A stretch of DNA of 64,000 bases from Sialis fuliginosa (taxonomy: Eukaryota > Arthropoda > Insecta > Megaloptera > Sialidae): contig OY540818.1 of the NCBI GenBank assembly GCA_961205875.1, positions 2,117,361-2,181,360 on the forward strand, in the 5' to 3' direction. Position numbers and translations under genes: made by a program. Shown piece after piece: positions 25,151 through 40,100 of this stretch; position 1 is the first letter of the stretch; every line of letters starts with the position of its first letter. The notes beneath the pieces are model-generated. The model had not been told where the DNA came from. It made no database searches and saw nothing but the letters and a program-made list of their open reading frames with translations.

Positions 25151-25910
25151 TATACATATGTTTAAGTTTAAGATTATATTTATGTTTATGTTTTAGTTAA
25201 TGTTTAAGATTATGTTTTAATTGATGTTTAAATTCATGTTTAAATTTACGTTTAATTTGATGTTTAAGTTTATGTTTAAGATTATGTTTTAATTTATGTT
25301 TAAATTTATGTATGAATTTATGTTTAATATTTTGTTTATGTTTATGTTTTAATTAATGTTTAAATTTATGTTAAAATTTATGTTTAAATTTATGTTAAAA
25401 TTTATGTTTAAATTTATGTTTAAAATTATGTTTATGTTTATGTTGAAGTTTATATTTAAGTTTATGTTTAAATTAATGTTTAAGTTTATGTTTTAATGTA
25501 TGTTTAAATTTATGTTTGAATTTATGTATAAGTTTATGTTTAAGTTTTTGTTTTAATTTATGTTTAAATTTATGTTTGAATTTATGTTTAAATTTAGGTT
25601 TAATTTAAACATAAATTTAAATATAAACTTAAACATAAAATTAAACGTAAATTTAAACATATATTAAAACATAAACTTAAACATAAACTTAAACTTAAAT
25701 TCAAACATAAATTTAAACATAAATTTAAACATAAATTAAATCTTAAACATAAACTTAAACATAAATTTAAACATAAATTTAAACATAAATTTAAACATAA
25801 ATTTAAACTTATATTTAAGCATAAATTTAAACATAAATTTAAACATAAATTTAAACATAAATTAAAACATAAACTTAAATTTAAACATAAATTTAAACAT
25901 AAATTTAAAC
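23129..25910. repeat. 2782-bp tandem duplication, copy 1
   Basis: This unit includes forward HOR sequence and the inverted block at 25151-25600. CAACAAATTTAAAC at 23129 and 25911, and TATACATATG at 25151 and 27933, both give an offset of 2782 bp. Rare variants (CATAACCTAACATAAA, ATTTTACACAT) are shared. The copies look nearly identical. Confidence 0.88.
25151..25600 (-). repeat. Inverted satellite block A (450 bp)
   Basis: Monomers switch to ATGTTTAAATTT orientation between TATACATATG and AATTTAGGTT. The entry junction ACATATGT is palindromic and the exit is GGTTTAATTTAAAC. Marker words include TTTACGTTTAATTT (ACGT at 25248), ATTTTGTTTATG and repeated TTTGAATTTATG. Downstream forward DNA carries the reverse complement of the ACGT word at 25645. 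There is no island and no hexamer array. Four copies exist in the window. Confidence 0.92.
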
Positions 25911-27932
25911 AACAAATTTAAACATAAATTCAAACATAATTTTAAACATAAATTTAAACATAAATTTTAACATAAATTTAAACATTAATTAAAACATAAA
26001 TTTAAACATAAATTTAAACTTAAATATAAATTTAAACATAAATTAAAACAAAAATTAAAACATAAACTTAAACATAAACTTAAACATAAACTTAAACATA
26101 AATTTAAACATAAATTTTAACATAAATTTAAACATAAATTAAAACATAAATTTAAACATAAATTTAAACATAAATTTAAACATAAATTAAAACATAAAAA
26201 AAAACATAAACTTAAATTTAAACATAAATTTAAACATAAATTTAAACATTATTTTAAACATAAATTTAAACATAAATTAAAATATAAACATAAATTTTAA
26301 CATAAATTTAAACATAAATAAAAATATAAACATAAATTTAAACATAAATTTAAACATAAATTTAAGCATAAATATAAACATAAATTTAAACATAAATTAA
26401 AACATAAACTTAAATTTAAACATAAATTTAAACATAAATTAAAACATAAATTAAAACATAAACATAAACATAAACATAAATTTAAACATAAATTTAAATA
26501 TAAATTTAAACATAAATTTAAACATTAATTTAAACATAAATTTAAACATAAATTAAAACATAAATTAAAACATAAACTTAAACATAAACTTAAACATAAT
26601 CTTAAACATAAATTTAAACATAAATTTAACCATAAATTTAAACATAAATTTAAACATAAATTTAAACATCAATTTAAACAACAAATTTAAACATAAATTC
26701 AAACATAATTTTAAACATAAATTTAAACATAAATTTAAACATAAATTTAAACATAAATTTAAACATAAATTTAAACATAAATTAAAACATAAAAAAAAAC
26801 ATAAACTTAAATTTAAACATAAATTTAAACATAAATTTAAACATTATTTTAAACATAAATTTAAACATAAATTAAAACATAAACTTAAATTTAAACATAA
26901 ATTTAAACATAAATTTAAACATAAATTTAAACATAAATTTAAACATAAATTTAAACATAAATTTAAACATAAATTAAAATATAAACTTAAATTTAAACAT
27001 AAATTTAAACATAAATTAAATCTTAAACATAAACTTAAACATAAATTTAAACATAAATTTAAACATAAATTAAAACATAAACTTAAATTTAAACATAAAT
27101 TTAAACATAAATTTAAACTTAAATTTAAACATAAATTAAAACATAAACTTAAACATAAACTTAAACATAAATTTAAACATAAATTTAAACATTAATTTAA
27201 ACATAAATTTAAACATAAATTTAAACATAAATTTAAACAACAAATTTAAACATAAATTCAAACATAATTTTACACATAAATTTAAACATAAATTTTAACA
27301 TAAATTTAAACATAAATTAAAACATAAATTTAAACATAAATTTAAACATAAATTTAAATATAAATTAAAACATAAATTAAAACATAAACTTAAATTTAAA
27401 CATAAATTTAAACATAAATTAAATCTTAAACATAACCTAACATAAATTTAAACATAAATTTAAACATAAATTTAAACATAAATTAAAACATAAACTTAAA
27501 TTTAAATATAAATTTAAACATAAATTTAAACTTAAATTTAAACATAAATTAAAACATAAACTTAAACATAAACTTAAACATAAACTTAAACATAAATTTA
27601 AACATAAATTTAAACATAAATTTAAACATAAATTAAAACATAAATTTAAACATAAATTTAAAAATAAATTTAAACATAAATTAAAACAAACTTAAATTTA
27701 AACATAAATTTAAACATAAATTAAATCTTAAACATAAACTTAAACATAAATTTAAACATAAATTTAAACATAAATTAAAACATAAACTTAAATTTAAACA
27801 TAAATTTAAACATAAATTTAAACTTAAATTTAAACATAAATTTAAACATAAATTTAAACATTAATTTAAAGATAAATTTAAATTTAAATATAAACTTAAA
27901 CATAAACTTAAACATAAACTTAAACATAAATT
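25601..27932 (+). repeat. Forward 12-bp satellite array, block 5
   Basis: Forward 12-mer array between inverted blocks A and B, with the same HOR words as 22.8-25.15 kb. No gene or other unique sequence is seen. Confidence 0.93.
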
Positions 27933-28692
27933 TATACATATGTTTAAGTTTAAGATTATATTTATGTTTATGTTTTAGTTAATGTTTAAGATTATGTTTT
28001 AATTGATGTTTAAATTCATGTTTAAATTTACGTTTAATTTGATGTTTAAGTTTATGTTTAAGATTATGTTTTAATTTATGTTTAAATTTATGTATGAATT
28101 TATGTTTAATATTTTGTTTATGTTTATGTTTTAATTAATGTTTAAATTTATGTTAAAATTTATGTTTAAATTTATGTTAAAATTTATGTTTAAATTTATG
28201 TTTAAAATTATGTTTATGTTTATGTTGAAGTTTATATTTAAGTTTATGTTTAAATTAATGTTTAAGTTTATGTTTTAATGTATGTTTAAATTTATGTTTG
28301 AATTTATGTTTAAGTTTATGTTTAAGTTTTTGTTTTAATTTATGTTTAAATTTATGTTTGAATTTATGTTTAAATTTAGGTTTAATTTAAACATAAATTT
28401 AAATATAAACTTAAACATAAAATTAAACGTAAATTTAAACATATATTAAAACATAAACTTAAACATAAACTTAAACTTAAATTCAAACATAAATTTAAAC
28501 ATAAATTTAAACATAAATTAAATCTTAAACATAAACTTAAACATAAATTTAAACATAAATTTAAACATAAATTTAAACATAAATTTAAACTTATATTTAA
28601 GCATAAATTTAAACATAAATTTAAACATAAATTTAAACATAAATTAAAACATAAACTTAAATTTAAACATAAATTTAAACATAAATTTCAAC
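25911..28692. repeat. 2782-bp tandem duplication, copy 2
   Basis: Second copy of 23129-25910, including its own inverted block at 27933-28382. The right border is approximate: beyond about 28.68 kb the sequence changes to a different word order (AATTTCAACATAAATTAAAAC). Confidence 0.88.
27933..28382 (-). repeat. Inverted satellite block B (450 bp)
   Basis: Copy of block A at an offset of 2782 bp, with the same TATACATATG entry, ACGT word (28030) and AATTTAGGTT exit. One TTTATGTATAAG of block A reads TTTATGTTTAAG here. Confidence 0.92.
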
Positions 28693-29908
28693 ATAAATTA
28701 AAACATAAACTTAAATCTAAACATAAATTTAAACATAAATTTAAACATAAATTAAAACATAATATAAACTTAAACATAAATTTAAACATAAATTTAAACA
28801 TAAATTTAAACATAAATTTAACCATAAATTTAAACATAAATTTTAACATAAATTTAAACAAAAATAAAACATAAATTTAAACATAAATTTAAACATAAAT
28901 TTAAACATAAATTAAAACATAAAAAAAAAACATAAATTAAAACTTAAAAAAAAACATAAATTTAAATTTAAACATAAATTTAAACATAATTTTAAACATA
29001 AATTTAAACATAAATTTAAACATAAATTAAAATATAAACATAAATTTTAACATAAATTTAAACATAAATAAAAATATAAACATAAATTTAAACATAAATT
29101 TAAACATAAATTTAAACATAAATTTAAACATAAATTTAAGCATAAATATAACCATAAATTTAAACATAAATTAAAACATAAACTTAAATTTAAACATAAA
29201 TTTAAACATAAATAAAAACATAAATTAAAACATAAACATAAACATAAACATAAATTTAAACATAAATTTAAACATAAATTTAAACATAAATTTAAACATA
29301 AATTTAAACATAAATTTAAACATAAATTTAAACATAAATTTATACATAAATTAAAACATAAATTAAAACATAAACTTAAACATAAACTTAAACATAATCT
29401 TAAACATAAATTTAAACATAATATTAACCATAAATTTAAATATAAATTTAAACATAAATTTAAACATCAATTTAAACAACAAATTTAAACATAAATTCAA
29501 ACATAATTTTAAACATAAATTTAAACATAAAATTTAACATCAATTTAAACATAAATTAAAACATAAATTTAAACATAAATTTAAACATAAATTTAAACAT
29601 AAATTAAAACATAAATTAAAACATAAACTTAAATTTAAACATAAATTTAAACATAAATTTAAACATAAATTAAAATATAAACTTAAATTTAAACATAAAT
29701 TTAAACATAAATTAAATCTTAAACATAAACTTAAACATAAATTTAAACATAAATTTAAACATAAATTAAAACATAAACTTAAATTTAAACATAAATTTAA
29801 ACATAAATTTAAACTTAAATTTAAACATAAATTAAAACATAAACTTAAACATAAACTTAAACAAAAATTTAAACATAAATTTAAACATAAATTTAAACAT
29901 AAATTAAA

Positions 29909-32900
29909 ACATAAACTTAAATTTAAACTTAAATTTAAACATAAACTTAAACATAAATTTAAAAATAAATTTAAACATAATTTAAAACAAACTTAAATTT
30001 AAACATAAATTTAAACATAAATTAAATCTTAAACATAAACTTAAACATAAATTTAAACATAAATTTAAACATAAATTTAAACATAAATTTAAACATAAAT
30101 TTAAACATAAATTTAAACTTAAATTTAAGCATAAATTTAAACATAAATTTAAACATAAATTTAAACATAAATTAAAACATAAACTTAAATTTAAACATAA
30201 ATTTAAACATAAATTTAAACATAAATTAAAACATAAACTTAAATTTAAAAATTAACTTAAAAATAAATTTAAACATTATTTAAAACAAAAATTTAAACAT
30301 AAATTTAAACATAAATTAAAAACATAAATTTAAACATAAATTAAAACATAAATTTAAACAATAATTTAAACATAAATTTAAACATAATTTAAACATAAAT
30401 TTAAACATAAATTAAAACATAAACTGAAATTAAAACATAAATTTAAACATAAATTCAAACATAAATTTAAACATAAATTAAAACATAAATTAAAACATAA
30501 ATTAAAATATAAACTTAAATTTAAACATAAATTTAAATATAAATTTAAACATAAATTTAAACATAAATTTAAACATAAATTTAAACATAAATTTAAACAT
30601 AAATTTAAACATAAATTTTAACTTTATTTTAAACATAAATTTAAACTTAAATTTAAACATAAATTTAAACATAAATTTAAACATAAATTTCAACAAAAAT
30701 TTAAACATAAATTTAAACATAAATCTAAACATAAATTTAAACATAAATTTATACATAAATTTAAACATAAATTTATACATAAATTTAAACATAAATTTAT
30801 ACATAAAATTAAACATAAATTTAAACATAAATTTAAACAAAAATTTAAACATAAATAAAAACATAAATTAAAACATAAACATAAACATAAACATAAATTT
30901 AAACATAAATTTAAACATAAATTTAAACATAAATTTAAACATAAATATAAACATAAATTTAAACATAAATTTAAACATAAATTTAAACATAAATTTTAAC
31001 TTTATTTTAAACATAAATTTAAACTTTAATTTAAACATAAATTTAAACATAAATTTAAACATAAATTTCAACAAAAATTTAAACATAAAGTTAAACATAA
31101 ATCTAAACATAAATTTAAACATAAATTTATACATAAATTTAAACATAAATTTATACATAAAATTAAACATAAATTTAAACTTAAATTTAAACATAAATTT
31201 AAACATAAATAAAAACATAAATTAAAACATAAACATAAACATAAACATAAATTTAAACATAAATTTAAACATAAATTTAAACATAAATTTAAACATTAAT
31301 TTAAACATAAATTTAAACATAAATTAAAACATAAATTAAAACATAAACTTAAACATAAACTTAAACATAATCTTAAACATAAATTTAAACATAAATTTAA
31401 CCATAAATTTAAATATAAATTTAAACATAAATTTAAACATAAATTTAAACATAAATTAAAATATAAACTTAAATTTAAACATAAATTTAAACATAAATTA
31501 AATCTTAAACATAAACTTAAACATAAATTTAAACATAAATTTAAACATAAATTAAAACATAAACTTAAATTTAAACATAAATTTAAACATAAATTTAAAC
31601 ATAAATTTAAACATAAATTAAAATATAAACTTAAATTTAAACATAAATTTAAACATAAATTAAATCTTAAACATAAACTTAAACATAAATTTAAACATAA
31701 ATTTAAACATAAATTAAAACATAAACTTAAATTTAAACATAAATTTAAACATAAATTTAAACTTAAATTTAAACATAAATTAAAACATAAACTTAAACAT
31801 AAACTTAAACAAAAATTTAAACATAAATTTAAACATAAATTTAAACATAAATTAAAACATAAACTTAAATTTAAACTTAAATTTAAACATAAACTTAAAC
31901 ATAAATTTAAAAATAAATTTAAACATAATTTAAAACAAACTTAAATTTAAACATAAATTTAAACATAAATTAAATCTTAAACATAAACTTAAACATAAAT
32001 TTAAACATAAATTTAAACATAAATTTAAACATAAATTTAAACATAAATTTAAACATAAATTTAAACTTAAATTTAAGCATAAATTTAAACATAAATTTAA
32101 ACATAAATTTAAACATAAATTAAAACATAAACTTAAATTTAAACATAAATTTAAACATAAATTTAAACATAAATTAAAACATAAACTTAAATTTAAAAAT
32201 TAACTTAAAAATAAATTTAAACATTATTTAAAACAAAAATTTAAACATAAATTTAAACATAAATTAAAAACATAAATTTAAACATAAATTAAAACATAAA
32301 TTTAAACAATAATTTAAACATAAATTTAAACATAATTTAAACATAAATTTAAACATAAATTAAAACATAAACTGAAATTAAAACATAAATTTAAACATAA
32401 ATTCAAACATAAATTTAAACATAAATTAAAACATAAATTAAAACATAAATTAAAATATAAACTTAAATTAAAACATAAATTTAAATATAAATTTAAACAT
32501 AAATTTAAACATAAATTTAAACATAAATTTAAACATAAATTTAAACATAAATTTAAACATAAATTTTAACTTTATTTTAAACATAAATTTAAACTTTAAT
32601 TTAAACATAAATTTAAACATAAATTTAAACATAAATTTCAACAAAAATTTAAACATCAATTTAAACATAAATCTAAACATAAATTTAAACATAAATTAAA
32701 ACATAAACTTAAATTTAAACTTAAATTTAAACATAAACTTAAACATAAATTTAAAAATAAATTTAAACATAATTTAAAACAAACTTAAATTTAAACATAA
32801 ATTTAAACATAAATTAAATCTTAAACATAAACTTAAACATAAATTTAAACATAAATTTAAACATAAATTTAAACATAAATTTAAACATAAATTTAAACAT

Positions 32901-34650
32901 AAATTTAAACTTAAATTTAAGCATAAATTTAAACATAAATTTAAACATAAATTTAAACATAAATTAAAACATAAACTTAAATTTAAACATAAATTTAAAC
33001 ATAAATTTAAACATAAATTAAAACATAAACTTAAATTTAAAAATTAACTTAAAAATAAATTTAAACATTATTTAAAACAAAAATTTAAACATAAATTTAA
33101 ACATAAATTAAAAACATAAATTTAAACATAAATTAAAACATAAATTTAAACAATAATTTAAACATAAATTTAAACATAATTTAAACATAAATTTAAACAT
33201 AAATTAAAACATAAACTGAAATTAAAACATAAATCTAAACATAAATTCAAACATAAATTTAAACATAAATTAAAACATAAATTAAAACATAAATTAAAAT
33301 ATAAACTTAAATTTAAACATAAATTTAAATATAAATTTAAACATAAATTTAAACATAAATTTAAACATAAATTTAAACATAAATTTAAACATAAATTTAA
33401 ACATAAATTTTAACTTTATTTTAAACATAAATTTAAACTTAAATTTAAACATAAATTTAAACATAAATTTAAACATAAATTTCAACAAAAATTTAAACAT
33501 AAATTTAAACATAAATCTAAACATAAATTTAAACATAAATTTATACATAAATTTAAACATAAATTTATACATAAATTTAAACATAAATTTATACATAAAA
33601 TTAAACATAAATTTAAACATAAATTTAAACAAAAATTTAAACATAAATAAAAACATAAATTAAAACATAAACATAAACATAAACATAAATTTAAACATAA
33701 ATTTAAACATAAATTTAAACATAAATTTAAACATAAATATAAACATAAATTTAAACATAAATTTAAACATAAATTTAAACATAAATTTTAACTTTATTTT
33801 AAACATAAATTTAAACTTTAATTTAAACATAAATTTAAACATAAATTTAAACATAAATTTCAACAAAAATTTAAACATAAAGTTAAACATAAATCTAAAC
33901 ATAAATTTAAACATAAATTTATACATAAATTTAAACATAAATTTATACATAAAATTAAACATAAATTTAAACTTAAATTTAAACATAAATTTAAACATAA
34001 ATAAAAACATAAATTAAAACATAAACATAAACATAAACATAAATTTAAACATAAATTTAAACATAAATTTAAACATAAATTTAAACATAAATTTAAACAT
34101 AAATTTAAACATAAATTAAAACATAAATTAAAACATAAACTTAAACATAAACTTAAACATAATCTTAAACATAAATTTAAACATAAATTTAACCATAAAT
34201 TTAAATATAAATTTAAACATAAATTTAAACATAAATTTAAACATAATTTAAAATATAAACTTAAATTTAAACATAAATTTAAACATAAATTAAATCTTAA
34301 ACATAAACTTAAACATAAATTTAAACATAAATTTAAACATAAATTAAAACATAAACTTAAATTTAAACATAAATTTAAACATAAATTTAAACATAAATTT
34401 AAACATAAATTAAAATATAAACTTAAATTTAAACATAAATTTAAACATAAATTAAATCTTAAACATAAACTTAAACATAAATTTAAACATAAATTTAAAC
34501 ATAAATTAAAACATAAACTTAAATTTAAACATAAATTTAAACATAAATTTAAACTTAAATTTAAACATAAATTAAAACATAAACTTAAACATAAACTTAA
34601 ACAAAAATTTAAACATAAATTTAAACATAAATTTAAACATAAATTAAAAC
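29909..34650 (+). repeat. 2792-bp higher-order repeat pair
   Basis: Segments about 30.2-31.25 kb and 33.0-34.04 kb match at an offset of 2792 bp, including the TTTAACTTTATTTT, TTTCAACAAAAAT and TTTATACATAAA runs and an AAGTTAAACAT variant (31088/33880). Anchor-word spacing alternates 1948, 844, 1948, 586 bp, so modules have been reshuffled and partially deleted. Borders are approximate. Confidence 0.75.
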
Positions 34651-37103
34651 ATAAACTTAAATTTAAACTTAAATTTAAACATAAACTTAAACATAAATTT
34701 AAAAATAAATTTAAACATAATTTAAAACAAACTTAAATTTAAACATAAATTTAAACATAAATTAAATCTTAAACATAAACTTAAACATAAATTTAAACAT
34801 AAATTTAAACATAAATTTAAACATAAATTTAAACATAAATTTAAACATAAATTTAAACTTAAATTTAAGCATAAATTTAAACATAAATTTAAACATAAAT
34901 TTAAACATAAATTAAAACATAAACTTAAATTTAAACATAAATTTAAACATAAATTTAAACATAAATTAAAACATAAACTTAAATTTAAAAATTAACTTAA
35001 AAATAAATTTAAACATTATTTAAAACAAAAATTTAAACATAAATTTAAACATAAATTAAAAACATAAATTTAAACATAAATTAAAACATAAATTTAAACA
35101 ATAATTTAAACATAAATTTAAACATAATTTAAACATAAATTTAAACATAAATTAAAACATAAACTGAAATTAAAACATAAATTTAAACATAAATTCAAAC
35201 ATAAATTTAAACATAAATTTAAACATAAATTAAAACATAAACTTAAATTTAAACTTAAATTTAAACATAAACTTAAACATAAATTTAAAAATAAATTTAA
35301 ACATAATTTAAAACAAACTTAAATTTAAACATAAATTTAAACATAAATTAAATCTTAAACATAAACTTAAACATAAATTTAAACATAAATTTAAACATAA
35401 ATTTAAACATAAATTTAAACATAAATTTAAACATAAATTTAAACTTAAATTTAAGCATAAATTTAAACATAAATTTAAACATAAATTTAAACATAAATTA
35501 AAACATAAACTTAAATTTAAACATAAATTTAAACATAAATTTAAACATAAATTAAAACATAAACTTAAATTTAAAAATTAACTTAAAAATAAATTTAAAC
35601 ATTATTTAAAACAAAAATTTAAACATAAATTTAAACATAAATTAAAAACATAAATTTAAACATAAATTAAAACATAAATTTAAACAATAATTTAAACATA
35701 AATTTAAACATAATTTAAACATAAATTTAAACATAAATTAAAACATAAACTGAAATTAAAACATAAATTTAAACATAAATTCAAACATAAATTTAAACAT
35801 AAATTAAAACATAAATTAAAACATAAATTAAAATATAAACTTAAATTAAAACATAAATTTAAATATAAATTTAAACATAAATTTAAACATAAATTTAAAC
35901 ATAAATTTAAACATAAATTTAAACATAAATTTAAACATAAATTTTAACTTTATTTTAAACATAAATTTAAACTTTAATTTAAACATAAATTTAAACATAA
36001 ATTTAAACATAAATTTCAACAAAAATTTAAACATCAATTTAAACATAAATCTAAACATAAATTTAAACATAAATTTATACATAAATTTAAACATAAATTT
36101 ATACATAAAATTAAACATAAATTTAAACATAAATTTAAACAATAATTTAAACATAAATTTAAACATAATTTAAACATAAATTTATACATAAATTAAAACA
36201 TAAACTGAAATTAAAACATAAATTTAAACATAAATTCAAACATAAATTTAAACATAAATTAAAACATAAATTAAAACATAAATTAAAATATAAACTTAAA
36301 TTTAAACATAAATTTAAATATAAATTTAAACATAAATTTAAACATAAATTTAAACATAAATTTAAACATAAATTTAAACATAAATTTAAACATAAATTTT
36401 AACTTTATTTTAAACATAAATTTAAACTTAAATTTAAACATAAATTTAAACATAAATTTAAACATAAATTTCAACAAAAATTTAAACATAAATTTAAACA
36501 TAAATCTAAACATAAATTTAAACATAAATTTATACATAAATTTAAACATAAATTTATACATAAAATTAAACATAAATTTAAACATAAATTTAAACAAAAA
36601 TTTAAACATAAATAAAAACATAAATTAAAACATAAACATAAACATAAACATAAATTTAAACATAAATTTAAACATAAATTTAAACATAAATTTAAACATA
36701 AATTTAAACATAAATTTAAACATAAATTTAAACATAAATTTAAACATAAATTTTAACTTTATTTTAAACATAAATTTAAACTTTAATTTAAACATAAATT
36801 TAAACATAAATTTAAACATAAATTTCAACAAAAATTTAAACATAAAGTTAAACATAAATCTAAACATAAATTTAAACATAAATTTATACATAAATTTAAA
36901 CATAAATTTATACATAAAATTAAACATAAATTTAAACATAATTTAAACATAAATTTAAACATAAATAAAAACATAAATTAAAACATAAACATAAACATAA
37001 ACATAAATTTAAACATAAATTTAAACATAAATTTATACATAAAATTAAACATAAATTTAAACATAAATTTAAACAAAAATTTAAACATAAATAAAAACAT
37101 AAA

Positions 37104-40100
37104 TTAAAACATAAACATAAACATAAACATAAATTTAAACATAAATTTAAACATAAATTTAAACATAAATTTAAACATAAATTTAAACATAAATTCAAAC
37201 ATAAATTTAAACATAAATTTAAACATAAATTTAAACATAAATTTAAACATAAATTTAAACATAAATTTTAACTTTATTTTAAACATAAATTTAAACTTTA
37301 ATTTAAACATAAATTTAAACATAAATTTAAACATAAATTTCAACAAAAATTTAAACATAAAGTTAAACATAAATCTAAACATAAATTTAAACATAAATTT
37401 ATACATAAATTTAAACATAAATTTATACATAAAATTAAACATAAATTTAAACTTAAATTTAAACATAAATTTAAACATAAATAAAAACATAAATTAAAAC
37501 ATAAACATAAACATAAACATAAATTTAAACATAAATTTAAACATAAATTTAAACATAAATTTAAACATAAATTTAAACATAAATTTAAACATAAATTAAA
37601 ACATAAATTAAAACATAAACTTAAACATAAACTTAAACATAATCTTAAACATAAATTTAAACATAAATTTAACCATAAATTTAAATATAAATTTAAACAT
37701 AAATTTAAACATAAATTTAAACATAAATTAAAATATAAACTTAAATTTAAACATAAATTTAAACATAAATTAAATCTTAAACATAAACTTAAACATAAAT
37801 TTAAACATAAATTTAAACATAAATTAAAACATAAACTTAAATTTAAACATAAATTTAAACATAAATTTAAACATAAATTTAAACATAAATTAAAATATAA
37901 ACTTAAATTTAAACATAAATTTAAACATAAATTAAATCTTAAACATAAACTTAAACATAAATTTAAACATAAATTTAAACATAAATTAAAACATAAACTT
38001 AAATTTAAACATAAATTTAAACATAAATTTAAACTTAAATTTAAACATAAATTAAAACATAAACTTAAACATAAACTTAAACAAAAATTTAAACATAAAT
38101 TTAAACATAAATTTAAACATAAATTAAAACATAAACTTAAATTTAAACTTAAATTTAAACATAAACTTAAACATAAATTTAAAAATAAATTTAAACATAA
38201 TTTAAAACAAACTTAAATTTAAACATAAATTTAAACATAAATTAAATCTTAAACATAAACTTAAACATAAATTTAAACATAAATTTAAACATAAATTTAA
38301 ACATAAATTTAAACATAAATTTAAACATAAATTTAAACTTAAATTTAAGCATAAATTTAAACATAAATTTAAACATAAATTTAAACATAAATTAAAACAT
38401 AAACTTAAATTTAAACATAAATTTAAACATAAATTTAAACATAAATTAAAACATAAACTTAAATTTAAAAATTAACTTAAAAATAAATTTAAACATTATT
38501 TAAAACAAAAATTTAAACATAAATTTAAACAATAATTTAAACATAAATTTAAACATAATTTAAACATAAATTTAAACATAAATTAAAACATAAACTGAAA
38601 TTAAAACATAAATTTAAACATAAATTCAAACATAAATTTAAACATAAATTAAAACATAAATTAAAACATAAATTAAAACATAAATTAAAATATAAACTAA
38701 AATTTAAACATAAATTTAAATATAAATTTAAACATAAATTTAAACATAAATTTAAACATAAATTTAAACATAAATTTAAACATAAATTTTAACTTTATTT
38801 TAAACATAAATTTAAACTTTAATTTAAACATAAATTTAAACATAAATTTAAACATAAATTTCAACAAAAATTTAAACATAAATTTAAACATAAATCTAAA
38901 CATAAATTTAAACATAAATTTATACATAAATTTAAACATAAATTTATACATAAAATTAAACATAAATTTAAACATAAATTTAAACAATAATTTAAACATA
39001 AATTTAAACATAATTTAAACATAAATTTAAACATAAATTAAAACATAAACTGAAATTAAAACATAAATTTAAACATAAATTCAAACATAAATTTAAACAT
39101 AAATTAAAACATAAATTAAAACATAAATTAAAATATAAACTTAAATTTAAACATAAATTTAAATATAAATTTAAACATAAATTTAAACATAAATTTAAAC
39201 ATAAATTTAAACATAAATTTAAACATAAATTTAAACATAAATTTTAACTTTATTTTAAACATAAATTTAAACTTAAATTTAAACATAAATTTAAACATAA
39301 ATTTAAACATAAATTTCAACAAAAATTTAAACATAAATTTAAACATAAATCTAAACATAAATTTAAACATAAATTTATACATAAATTTAAACATAAATTT
39401 ATACATAAAATTAAACATAAATTTAAACATAAATTTAAACAAAAATTTAAACATAAATAAAAACATAAATTAAAACATAAACATAAACATAAACATAAAT
39501 TTAAACATAAATTTAAACATAAATTTAAACATAAATTTAAACATAAATTTAAACATAAATTTAAACATAAATTTAAACATAAATTTAAACATAAATTTAA
39601 ACATAAATTTTAACTTTATTTTAAACATAAATTTAAACTTTAATTTAAACATAAATTTAAACATAAATTTAAACATAAATTTCAACAAAAATTTAAACAT
39701 AAAGTTAAACATAAATCTAAACATAAATTTAAACATAAATTTATACATAAATTTAAACATAAATTTATACATAAAATTAAACATAAATTTAAACTTAAAT
39801 TTAAACATAAATTTAAACATAAATAAAAACATAAATTAAAACATAAACATAAACATAAACATAAATTTAAACATAAATTTAAACATAAATTTAAACATAA
39901 ATTTAAACATAAATTTAAACATAAATTTAAACATAAATTAAAACATAAATTAAAACATAAACTTAAACATAAACTTAAACATAATCTTAAACATAAATTT
40001 AAACATAAATTTAACCATAAATTTAAATATAAATTTAAACATAAATTTAAACATCAATTTAAACAACAAATTTAAACATAAATTCAAACATAATTTTAAA

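Noticed and set aside
23129..28692. LTR retrotransposon with direct repeats about 2.8 kb apart
   Set aside because: The direct repeats are tandem HOR copies of the satellite. There is no TG...CA end, primer-binding site or polymerase-like coding between them.
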